From NCBI RefSeq assembly GCF_000186865.1, contig NW_008705574.1:922705-965899 (forward strand): a stretch of 43,195 nucleotides of DNA. Direction: 5' to 3'. This document shows, piece after piece, positions 35,008-43,195 of the stretch (its first letter is position 1; each line of letters starts with the position of its first letter). A program made the translations under genes and the position numbers. The notes under the pieces are model-generated. The model was given only the letters and a program-made list of their open reading frames with translations, ran no database searches and was not told the origin of the DNA. Origin of the DNA: Aureococcus anophagefferens (lineage: Eukaryota > Sar > Pelagophyceae > Pelagomonadales > Pelagomonadaceae).

Positions 35008-35601
35008 ATGCCGCCGAAGCGTTACGCGCCGACGCCGCTCGACGAGGAGCTCTGCCGCGCGTGCAGCGACGGCGACGCCGCGGCGGTGAAGAAGCTCCTG
35101 GAGCGGGGCGCGTCGCCGACCTGCGGGACGCGCGTCAACGGCTGGAGCCCGCTCCACTACGCCGCGACCTGCGCCGACGAGGCCGCCGCCGTCGCCGTCA
35201 TCCACGTCCTCGAGCGCGCCGGCGCCGACGTCGACGGCCGCTCCATGAACGAGGCCACGCCGTCCACGCGCGCCGCCTTCAAGGGCCACGCGAAGTCGCT
35301 CGCCGCGCTCCTCGAGCTCGGCGCGGACGCGAACCTCCACAACGACGAGGGGTCGACGCCGCTCCACGCGGCCTGCGCCAAGGGCCACGCGGCCTGCGCG
35401 GCGCTGCTCCTGGAGAACGGCGCGGACGCGACGCGCCTCAACAGCGACGGCGAGACGCCGTTAGATCGCGCGCGCGCGACGCGCCGCGGCGACTTCGAGG
35501 GCACCGTGGCCGTGCTCCTGCGCGCCCGGGGCGCCGCCGCCGCCGACGACGAGCTCGTCGCCCGCGACCGCCTCCTCTTCGCGAACCCGGGGAAGACGTA
35601 A
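35008..35601 (+). CDS. Ankyrin-repeat protein
   Basis: 197 residues, no intron. Nearly the whole chain is ankyrin repeats: LDEELCRACSDGDAAAVKKL, GWSPLHYAATCADEAAAVAV, EATPSTRAAFKGHAKSLAAL, GSTPLHAACAKGHAACAALL and GETPLDRARATRRGDFEGTV. The third unit has TPST in place of TPLH. No signal peptide or membrane span, so a cytosolic adaptor is likely. Only 133 bp separate its start from the divergent gene on the left, so the promoters overlap. The end is 96 bp from the convergent ABC transporter gene. Confidence 0.82.
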   Translation: MPPKRYAPTPLDEELCRACSDGDAAAVKKLLERGASPTCGTRVNGWSPLHYAATCADEAAAVAVIHVLERAGADVDGRSMNEATPSTRAAFKGHAKSLAALLELGADANLHNDEGSTPLHAACAKGHAACAALLLENGADATRLNSDGETPLDRARATRRGDFEGTVAVLLRARGAAAADDELVARDRLLFANPGKT

Positions 35602-35697
35602 GGACGCCGAGGCCCGGGGGGCTCGCGACGCGGGGCGGCTCCGACATCCGCCGTGCCAACCCGCGCCACGTCGCAGGGGCGGTCCCCGGGAGGAGTA

Positions 35698-38600
35698 TTA
35701 GTCCGCGTGAGGACCGCCGGCCGCGAGCCGGCGCAGGACGTCGAGCTCGCCCGACGCGTGGCAGAGGTCGAAGAAGGGCGAGGCCTCGTCGCGGAGGAGG
35801 TCGCCGGGCGGGCCGAAGGCCGCGACGGCGCCGCGGTCCAGCACGACCACGCGGTCGAAGCCCGCGACGGTCCGGAGCCGGTGCGCGACGCAGAGCACGG
35901 TGCACTCGAGCCCGCGCACGACGCGCTGGATGGCCTCGTCCGCGCGCCGGTCGACGCTCGCCGTCGCCTCGTCGCAGACGAGGAGATTCGCGCCCTTGAG
36001 TAAAGCGCGCGCCAAACAGAGCAGCTGCGCCTCGCCGCCGGACACGTCGTCGCCGCCCGCGCGGATCGCGCGGTCCGGGCCCAGCGCGTCCCGGAGCCCC
36101 GCGCGCGCGAGCGCCTCGCGCAGCGCGCCGTCCGCTGCGGAACCGAAGGGGTCGAGGTTCGACCGCACCGTGCCCGAGAACAGCGTCGCCGCCTGCGGCA
36201 CGACGGCGACGCCGCGCCGTAAGACCGCGAGCGGGAGCGCCGCGACGTCGACGCCGTCGACGAGGACGCGGCCGCCCGCGAGGGGCGCGAGCCGCAGCAG
36301 CGCGGTCACGAGCGTCGACTTGCCCGCGCCCGTGCGCCCGACGACGCCGCAGCGGCTCCCGGGCGCGACGGCGAAGGACACGCGCCGGAGCGTGTCCGTC
36401 GGGCTCGACGCGTACCGCAAACACACGTCCTCGAAGGCCAGCGCGCCCGCCGGGAACGGCGCGGCCCCCGGCGGCGCGGCGCCCCCCGGGTCTTCATTCG
36501 GCAGCTTCGTCGCGTACTCGTCGCAGCGCTCGACGTAGTTCATCTGCATCTCGACGGTCGCGTGCTGGCGGACGACCTGGTTCGTCGACTGGACCCACTG
36601 CGTCGCGTAGAGCAGCACCAGGCCGAGCGCCGTCGTCGACCCCGGCGCCGGCGCCGCGCGCTCCGCGGCGAGGACCGCGTAGGCCGCGACGGCGACGTAG
36701 ATCGCCGCGCTCAGCAGCTGGAGGCGGAGCACGAGCCACCGGTTCGACGTCCACAAGGCGAGCTCCGCGGCGGAGTGCGCGTCCAGTAGCTTTTCGTGCT
36801 TGCCCGCCTCGAGCGCCCCGCGCGCAAACGCGCGGATCGTCGAGAGGCCGTCGAGCGCCTCCGAGAAGCCGCCGTAGATGGGGCTCCGCGTCGTGCTGTC
36901 GAGCCGCTTCAGCTCGCGCGACGTCGCGAGGTAGCGCCCGGCGACGCGGGACGTCGCCAGCAGGACGGGCACCCAGGCGACGACGACGAGCGGGACCAGC
37001 GCGACGACGACGACGACGACGGCGACGAGCGACGCCGCCGCGTCGACGAACAGGTAGAGCTCGTCCATGAGCTCGTCGTCGACGGACGCGAGATCCGACG
37101 AGAAGCGGTTGAGGAGCCGCCCGCTCGGCGTCCGCTCGAAGAAGGCCAGGGGCGCACCGAGCAGCCGCGCCAGCATCGCGTCGTGGATCCGCGACGACGC
37201 GCGCCACGAGCCGATTCCGCTCAGCGCCGCGCGGAGCGCGACCAGCGCGACGAAGAGGGCCGTCGTCGCCGCGTAGAGACCGAAGGCCCCGCCGCCGTCG
37301 CCCTGCGCCGTCGCGACCCAGCGGCCAAAGGAGAGCCGGTTCGCGAACGACGCCGCCTGGACGAAGCCGCCCAGGCTCGCCCAGACCACGGCGAACGAGG
37401 CGCCGCCGGCGCTCCGCATGTAGGTCCAGTAGAGCTGCAACGCGACGGCGCCGGCGGTGCGGTGCTCCTCCTTCGTCAGCTTGCCGTCCTCGCCGCGCCG
37501 CGCGTCCGGCCGCTCGTCGACGCCGGCGGACGCGCGCGGTTCCGCGCGCTCGTCGTCGGGATCCGCGTCGCGCTCGGCGACGCGCCCGTTCTCGATCTCG
37601 AAGACGCGCGCCGCGCGCCGCGCCGTCGCGCGGACCTGGTGCGTGCAGAGCACGACCGTGCGCCCGCGGAAGAGCGGGCCGTCGACGAGGTCGTCCAATA
37701 TCCGCGCGCCGACGCGGCTGTCGACGGCGGAGAGGACGTCGTCGAGCAGGACGACGGCGGAGTCCGCGTAGGCGGCCCGCGCGAGCGCGACGCGCTGCTG
37801 CTGGCCGCCGCTGAGGTTGACGCCCTTCTCGCCGATCTCCGTCTCGTCCGCCGCGGGCAGCTCGTTCAAGTCGCGCGACAACCCGCACGCGGCCACCACC
37901 GCGTCGTAGCGGTTTCGGTCGAGCGGTGCGCCGAACAAGATGTTCTCCCGGAGCGTGCCGTTCCAGATCCAGGGCTTCTGGGGCACGTAGGACACGCGGC
38001 CGCCGAGCGCGGCCGTCGCGCCGCCGCGGAGCCGCAACTCTCCCAGCAGCGCGCGGAGCAGCGACGACTTGCCGCTGGCCGTGGGCCCGTAGACGCAGGT
38101 CAGCGCGCCCGGCGCGGCGACGAAGGCGCAGGGGCCGCGCAGGACGGCCGCGCCGCCGGCGGACCACGCGGCGAAGCCGCCGTCGCCGCCGTGCGCGAGG
38201 CGGCACTCGCCGCGCGCGCCGCTCTTCGACGTCGCGCCCGCCTGCAGGTCGTCGCGCCCGAGGAAGTTGGCGATGCGCTCCCAGCCCACGCTGGCCTGCA
38301 CGTAGATCTGGACGACCTGGGGCCAGATCGCGAGGCCGCTGCGCAGCGTCGCGAAGAGCACCAGCGCCGTGAAGCCCTCCGTCGTGCCCGCGGTCGCGGC
38401 TCGCCCGTCGAGCGCGAGGTACCACGCCGCGCGCGACGTCGCGAAGGCCGCGAAGCCCACGACCGTGCCCACGTTGCGGAAGACCTTGAACCAGGCCCGA
38501 TAGAAGAGCTTCCACGCCTACCAAGCACGTCGGTAACGATTTTTCATCGTTTTCCCACCCGAAATCTCTCGAAATTCGCAGCCGCGGGACGCTGTTCCAC

Positions 38601-40123
38601 GCGAGGTGGCCGAGCTCTTCGCGCCGCAGCGCGCCGACGCGCGCCGCGCAGTCCGCCTCCCAGGCGAAGAGCTTGACGACGCGGACGCCGGCGACGTACT
38701 CCGAGAGCAGCGAGAGCCGCTGGTCCCGCACCTTCTCCATCGACCGCTGGCGCCGCTTCACGCGCTTCGTGAGCTCCGTCGTGCACCGCATGGAGAAGAG
38801 GACGACGGCGACGCCCGGCAGCGCCGCCCAGCCGATTAAAAAACAGAGCCCGGCGACGGCGACGGCCGTCTGGAGCGGCGCGGCCCAGAGCTGGTGGCCG
38901 AAGGTGAAGAGGCGGCACAGCGTCCGCGCGTCCGTCGCCATGAGATTCACGCACTCGCCGACGGAGAATTTCGCGCCGAAGGGGTCGACGGTCAGGGCCT
39001 TGCGGAAGACCGCGGCGCAGGCCGCGGCCTGGACCTTGAGCCCCACCGTCTTGCCCCGCATCATGCGCTGCGTGTCGCAGACGCCGAGGCCCACGGGCGC
39101 GAGCCCCAACAGCGCGAGCCCGAGCCACACGGACCGCGGCGTCGCCCCGGGCGCCGTCCCCGCGGCGCCGCGGCTCCCGAGGAAGGCGAGCAGCGCGTGG
39201 ATGGCGAGCGACGGCGCGAATTGGAAGCAGACGGCGCCGAGCTGGAACGCCGCGGCGGTCCAAAAGTCCCAGGGCGCGAGCGCGGGCCCGAGCCAGAACG
39301 CGGACGCCGGCGCCTCGTCGAAGGCGCCCTCGAAGGCCCGGAGGCACGCCGCGGCGCCGGCGTCGGGCGCGACGGGCGGCACGTCGCCGCCGGACAGCTG
39401 GTACCGCTTCGGCGCCGCGCCCTTATCGACGACGGGCGTGAAGTAGCCGAAAGTGACGAAGGACAGGAGCGACGCCGCCTCCTCGGGCGTCGCCGGCGCC
39501 TCCCGCAGCTCGACGGCCGGCGGCGCCGCGACGGCGAGCAGCGCGGCCGCGAAGCCCACGGACAGCGCGACGAGGCGGACCGCGGCCTCGCCGTCGCGGC
39601 CGCCGGCGTCCGTGTGCGGCGCCACGTAGAACCGGTCCGACGGGCACGTCGCCTCGAACAATACTCCCAGACCGCACCAGGCGCAGAGCGCGGCCGACGC
39701 CGCGCGCTCGCCCGCGCGCGTCCGCTTCCCGCCGCCGGGCGGGCTCGACGACACCGCGGAAAAGAGCCGCGCGACGAGCGCGTACGCGAGGCACGACGCG
39801 ACGCCCCCGACGGCCGGGTAGGGGTGGGGCACGCGCTGGTGCGCGCGCGCGTTCTCCGCGCAGAGGCTCAGCAGCTTGTGGGCCGCGACGAGGCCGGCCG
39901 CGAGCTCCGCGACCCAGTAGGGGCCGACCTCCGCGCGCACGGCGCGGAGCGTGGCGCCGCCGGCCTCGGCGTCGTTGGTCGTGAGCAGCGCGCAGGCGCC
40001 CGGGTGCGCCGGCGCCCGCAGCTTCGCGCGCACGTAGCAGGCCGCGGCGACGGCGCCGCCGAACTGGAGCACCTCGAGGCTCGTGTTGGCGAGGGCGTCG
40101 CGGTGGTCCCCGGACATGGACAT
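35698..40123 (-). CDS. ABCC (MRP)-type full ABC transporter
   Basis: Exons 40123-38591 and 38517-35698 give 1450 residues. An N-terminal TMD0-like region (about 1-200) precedes the first core TMD (for example LLSEYVAGVRVVKLFAWEAD, the ABCC intracellular helix). NBD1 has Walker A GPTASGKSS (about 656), signature LSGGQQQRVALARAAY and Walker B VVLLDDVLSAVDSRVG. TMD2 starts near SFAVVWASLGGFVQA, with AFFERTPSGRLLNRFSSDLA. NBD2 has GVVGRTGAGKSTLV (about 1234), VSGGEAQLLCLARALL and LLVCDEATASVD. Both sites look catalytic, though the NBD2 signature VSGGEAQ and the NBD1 Walker A (TASGKS) vary. Such pumps export glutathione conjugates, organic anions or metals from cytosol or into vacuoles. Intron 38518-38590 lies within a short introner-like insertion. 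Confidence 0.93.
38518..38594. mobile_element. Introner-like insertion C1, 77 bp
   Basis: Perfect 8-bp duplications TTCCACGC (38510-38517, 38595-38602). No similarity to families A or B and no clear terminal inverted repeats. An internal hairpin AACGAT-GAAAA-ATCGTT is present on the - strand. Intron 38590 (GTCCCG) to 38518 (TTGGTAG). The retained GCGTGGAACAGC adds 12 nt (four codons), in frame. Confidence 0.8.
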
Positions 40124-40339
40124 GGCTTTGTGGATGCCCAACGCTACGGGCTCCAGCCGATGTGAGTCTTGTCATCCACCATGTCCACAAAATGGCAGAG
40201 CACGTTGCCTTCAACATGAAGCCCCCGACGCCGCCAAAACAAGTTCAAACATCGTTATTGTGTCGAAGCGGCGGCCGTCGTCCGCCGCGGGTCGGTCCGA
40301 GCGGCCCGCGGGCGTCCGCCGCCGCGCGCGCGCGCCGCG

Positions 40340-40943
40340 TCACGGGTCCGCGGCCGCGAACGGGTCGTCGGCCGGCTCCGGCTCGGGCGCCGCCGGCTCG
40401 GTTTCCGCCGCCGCTGGCCTCGCCGGCGGCTTGGGGTCGTTCTTGAGCCTCACGAGCAGCGAGCGGAAAATCGATTTGTCGCAGGCCGCGCCGTCGTCGG
40501 CCGCGCCGCCGATAAGGTCGACGACGCGCTCGAAGGGGTTCGAGACGTCCTTCTCCGTCTGGGCCTTGGTGAGCTCCTCGTGCTCGCCTGCGGGCGGGAC
40601 GTCACAAGCGGCGCGGCGGCGGCGGCGCGCGCACGCGCGCGCGGCGGCCGCGGCGGCCGGCGGTTCCGGCCGCGGGCGCCGGCGCCGCGCGGTTCTGGGC
40701 CTGCTTCATGGCCTTCTTGTCCGTGAGGTCGTCGTAGTACTTGTCGAGGTCCTTCTCCGCCTGGTCCTTGCGCTCCTCCTGCGCGCGGGGCGGCAACGTC
40801 GGATGCCGTCGCGTTGCTTGTTTGGGATGGCGCACCGTCAGCACGCGCTCCTTCTCCTCGCGCGCGGCGATCTCTTCCTGGAGCTTGGCGTTGAGCTCAT
40901 CGAGGCCGTCGCTCGCGGCGCCCTCGAAGGGGTCGGCGGCCAT
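40340..40943 (-). CDS. Clathrin light chain-like protein, three exons
   Basis: Exon 1 40943-40836, exon 2 from 40778, exon 3 from about 40590 to the TGA at 40342-40340. Exon 1 begins MAADPFEGAASDGLDELNAK and goes LQEEIAAREEKERVLT. The 57-nt intron 40779-40835 (GTGCGC...GCGCAG) has in-frame length. Exon 2 continues with a charged helix EERKDQAEKDLDKYYDDLTD, as in the heavy-chain-binding helix of clathrin light chains. Exon 3 holds the conserved end: NPFERVVDLIGGAADD, then KSIFRSLLVRLKNDP. The second intron is uncertain: 40623-40593 region gives several GT-AG choices; GTGCGC to GGCGAG keeps frame. The protein ends with Pro/Ala repeats and DPFAAADP. Function: regulates clathrin triskelia on coated vesicles. 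Similarity is by pattern only. Confidence 0.62.
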
Positions 40944-41181
40944 GGCAGCGCTGCGGCCGACGCTTTTGCTGGCTTTGTGCGGCTGCGGCGCGGCGAGACA
41001 CCTGGGCCCGACGAGCAGCCGACCAGGCAGCGGTCGTCGTCGTCGCGCGCGGCGCCGCGCGCGACGCACCCCTGGATCCCTGGCCGCGCCCGGGCGCCTC
41101 CTCGCGAGAGCCTCGACGCCCGCCCCGTCGCCCCGTCGCGCGGACGCGCCGCCGCCCCGGTCGCGCGCCTTACGCGTTCCC

Positions 41182-42396
41182 TCAGAAGCAGCCGCCGCCG
41201 CCGGAGCCGCCGAAGCAGCCGCCCCAGCCGTCGCCGCCCATGTCGTCGTCGTCGTCGTGGGCGACGCGCTTGCCCTCCATGATGAGCTTGACCTTCTGGG
41301 CGTCCGGCGTGTTCTTGAAGCCCGGCATGGCCGCGGAGATGGCCGTGACGCAGGGCTTCGACTTCGCCACCGCCGCGTAGAAGACGGCCTTCTGGTTGTG
41401 GTCGTCGACGACGTCCGCGGGCACGCCGGACGCGATGAGCATCTGGACGCAGAGCGTCGCCTTGTTCTTCGCCGCGTGGTGGAGCGCGGTCCGGCCGTCC
41501 GCGTCGACCGCCGTCGCGTCGCAGCGCGCGCGGAGCAGCTGCTCGACGGACGCGGCCGAGTTGTAGGCCGCGGCCTTCATGAGGGGCGTGTGGCCGTCGG
41601 GGTCCGTGCCCAGGTTCTTGTTCGCCTTGTGCTTGAGCAGGACCTGGACCATCTTCGGCGCGTTGTTGATGCACGCCCAGTGCAGCGCCGAGTAGCCGCC
41701 CGAGAGCGCGTCCAGGCTCAACCGCCGCGCGAACATCTCGGGCACGATGGCGGCGACCGCGCCGGGCCGGTTCTCCGACGCGGCCATGAGCAGGGGCGTG
41801 TAGCCCTGGCGGTTCTTGAGCGTCAGATCCGCGCGGTATTCCAACAACACCTTCGCGATGTCCGCGGAGTCGGTCTGGGCCGCGGCCAGGAGGGGCGTGT
41901 CGCCGTACTTGTTCTTGTGGTTGATCTTCGCGCCGGCCTCGCACAAACCCCGCGCCTTGGCGACGCACGCGTCCATCCGCTTCGACGTCGTCGCGCCCTT
42001 GGCTCCGGACGCCAAAGCGAAATACTCGTAGACGACCTTGTGGAGCGGGATCTCGCCCTCGTTGTCCGGCTTGTTGAGCGTGCGCAGCTCGGCGTCCGTC
42101 AAGTCGCACTTGAGCTCCTTGAGGCGCCGGTGGAGCGCCGCGCCGTGCTTCGCGGCGAGCTCCTTATAAGCTCCCGAGCCCTTCTTGCCCTCGGCCTCGA
42201 GCTTGCGGAGCAGGCTCGCCATCTTGCGGTGCTCGGGCACGTCGCCCGCGTCCTTGGACGACGGCCGCCGCGGGCGGTCGGCCTCGGCGGCCTTCTTGAC
42301 GGCCGCGCGCGCGCCCCCGGCCTCGTCGGCCCGCGACGACCGCTTCGGCGCCGCGCGCTTCTTCGTCGACGGCGGGCGCGTCGCGAAGGACGTCAT
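41182..42396 (-). CDS. Ankyrin-repeat protein with Gly/Cys tail
   Basis: 404 residues from ATG 42396. The N-terminal 120 residues are basic and helical. Ankyrin units from about residue 120: GEIPLHKVVYEYFALASGAK, GDTPLLAAAQTDSADIAKVL, GYTPLLMAASENRPGAVAAI, GYSALHWACINNAPKMVQVL, GHTPLMKAAAYNSAASVEQL, GRTALHHAAKNKATLCVQML and NQKAVFYAAVAKSKPCVTAI. The tail is DDDDDMGGDGWGGCFGGSGG followed by GGCF. The frame stays open upstream for at least 250 nt without ATG, with an Ala-rich and Asp-rich stretch, so a further 5' exon is possible. Likely a soluble adaptor. No intron inside. Confidence 0.8.
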   Translation of the reverse strand: MTSFATRPPSTKKRAAPKRSSRADEAGGARAAVKKAAEADRPRRPSSKDAGDVPEHRKMASLLRKLEAEGKKGSGAYKELAAKHGAALHRRLKELKCDLTDAELRTLNKPDNEGEIPLHKVVYEYFALASGAKGATTSKRMDACVAKARGLCEAGAKINHKNKYGDTPLLAAAQTDSADIAKVLLEYRADLTLKNRQGYTPLLMAASENRPGAVAAIVPEMFARRLSLDALSGGYSALHWACINNAPKMVQVLLKHKANKNLGTDPDGHTPLMKAAAYNSAASVEQLLRARCDATAVDADGRTALHHAAKNKATLCVQMLIASGVPADVVDDHNQKAVFYAAVAKSKPCVTAISAAMPGFKNTPDAQKVKLIMEGKRVAHDDDDDMGGDGWGGCFGGSGGGGCF

Positions 42397-42813
42397 GTCG
42401 CCGTCGTCGTCGTCCGCGTCGGCGGCGGGGGGGTCCGCGGCCGCGGGCGCCGCGGCGGCGGCGGCGGCGGCGGCGCGGGCGGCGGCGGCGGCTTCTTGCG
42501 CTTGAAGAGCCGGCGAATGCGCTTCGGGACGAGCTTCTTGAGCCGCCGAGGGAACGCCACCGCTCAGGGAACGCGAACGTCGACGCCGGCGTGCGAGACT
42601 TGTTTCGAGGACTCGCGTGCTTTCGGCTGTCTTTGGCTGATTTCCCCCATGTTGCGGTCGCGTTCTCCGCGCGCGCCGCGCGCCCCCGACCGCTCCAGCC
42701 GAGCCGCCTTACTTGCCATCTGCGCTTTGAACGGCGTGGGCGCGTGCGCGGCGATTTCCGGATGAGTCGCAAAGCCGGCGGGCTCCGCGACCCCAGCAGC
42801 GGTCGAGCGCCAG
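42397..42813. other. Region without assigned gene
   Basis: 417 bp between the ankyrin ATG and the protease fragment. Contains long GCC/CGG runs (42450-42490), a basic-looking frame KKLVPKRIRRLFKRKK on the - strand (about 42490-42540), and TTGGCTGATTT at 42632-42642 resembling a piece of the introner core. Upstream coding or leader sequence of the ankyrin gene may lie here. Confidence 0.4.
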
Positions 42814-42984
42814 TCATGGCGCTATGCGCGCGAGGACGAGCTGAAACTCGCGCACGAGCGAGTCCTCGCGCGACGGCAGCCGCAGATTGAGCATGAACCG
42901 GACGAACCAGTCGCTCGCCCGGAACATCTGCAGCACGGCGTTCATGTAGCACGAGTTGCATTTCGTTATCGCGTATGGTCTAAG
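42814..42984 (-). pseudogene. Ubiquitin-specific protease Cys-box fragment
   Basis: The - strand reads TKCNSCYMNAVLQMFRASDW then FVRFMLNLRLPSRED and VREFQLVLARIAP before TGA 42816-42814. NSCYMNAVLQ is the catalytic cysteine box of USP deubiquitinases (usually GNTCYMNxxLQ), with the downstream helix and F in the expected spacing. Only about 57 residues remain, while a USP catalytic domain needs about 300, and no His box is seen downstream. It is either a pseudogene remnant or one exon of a gene whose earlier part lies beyond the window's right end and whose later exons I could not find. The residues before NSC (ITKC) differ from the usual LxNxG, which may mark a nearby splice acceptor. Confidence 0.55.
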
Positions 42985-43060
42985 CGGCGCGGCTGCGGCT
43001 CGTCGAGCATCCGGTACGTCCGAGGTGGGATTTCATCTGCATCGTCTTGCGCGCGGTCAT

Positions 43061-43096
43061 TTTGTCGAGGCGTGTCGGTTTGTCGAGGCGTGTCGG
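43061..43096. repeat. 18-bp tandem repeat, two copies
   Basis: TTTGTCGAGGCGTGTCGG at 43061-43078 and 43079-43096, exact. In the presumed upstream part of the protease fragment. Confidence 0.95.
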
Positions 43097-43195
43097 TGCG
43101 CAACGGCGTCGAAGCCCAGCTCGAGCTGGCTCGAGACGCAAGGTGCAACGGCGCCAACTATTTTATGTGAGTGTGGAGTGGGGGAATAAAATGCA

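Noticed and set aside
1..43195. CRISPR arrays, rRNA, tRNA genes, prokaryotic operons
   Set aside because: No spaced direct-repeat array of CRISPR type, no cloverleaf or rRNA signature noticed; genes have eukaryotic introns and families.

Overview
This is a GC-rich, gene-dense nuclear segment from a eukaryotic microalga. The best fit is a pelagophyte stramenopile, i.e. Aureococcus anophagefferens or a close relative. Supporting signs are a conventional actin, a katanin-type AAA ATPase, a clathrin-light-chain-like gene, an in-frame-UGA selenoprotein, and above all several introner elements (transposon-like introns with target-site duplications). Introners and a large selenoproteome are both known from Aureococcus. 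The species call is an inference. A 50-N gap at 19814-19863 and several single-base homopolymer frame breaks show it is draft assembly.

Layout, left to right. 1-399: end of an acyl-protein-thioesterase-like hydrolase. 504-4742: secreted thioredoxin-like protein, Nudix hydrolase and a three-KH RNA-binding protein. 5128-7585: ShKT-like cysteine-repeat protein, a selenoprotein W-like gene with a possible SECIS hairpin, and a VOC/glyoxalase protein. 7645-12020: a receptor-like membrane protein with three introners. 12119-12648: an 11-bp minisatellite. 12727-19530: SulP transporter, MYND zinc-finger protein, sulfotransferase-like protein, unknown membrane protein, actin. 19864-25464: a protein with SEAFGFADD repeats cut by the gap, a secreted ankyrin protein, and three little-known proteins, one with a VHL-beta-like segment. 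25619-34874: ionotropic glutamate receptor-like channel, large kelch protein, ankyrin protein, katanin-like ATPase, and a two-exon cysteine-rich protein. 35008-43195: ankyrin protein, ABCC transporter, clathrin light chain-like gene, another ankyrin protein, and a piece of a ubiquitin-specific protease.

The main result is the introner set. Nine insertions (941, 3036, 8513, 9056, 11192, 14303, 18487, 27053, 38518) lie inside coding regions and nearly all are bounded by 8-bp duplications. Two families share an internal core but have different inverted termini and different splicing logic. In family A the 5' splice site lies 4 nt inside the element, so the mRNA gains 12 nt (8-bp duplication plus 4 nt, four codons). 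In family B the GT comes from the duplicated target, so splicing restores the original sequence exactly. Elements work as introns in both orientations (four sense, four antisense). A short unrelated element in the ABC transporter gene also adds 12 nt.

Genes are packed closely, with divergent pairs sharing 130-390 bp and one convergent pair 4 bp apart. There is no operon-like logic; neighbours do not form one pathway. Several products suggest a cell that handles membrane signalling and transport (receptor, glutamate-receptor-like channel, SulP, ABCC) together with protein-interaction scaffolds (four ankyrin proteins, kelch).
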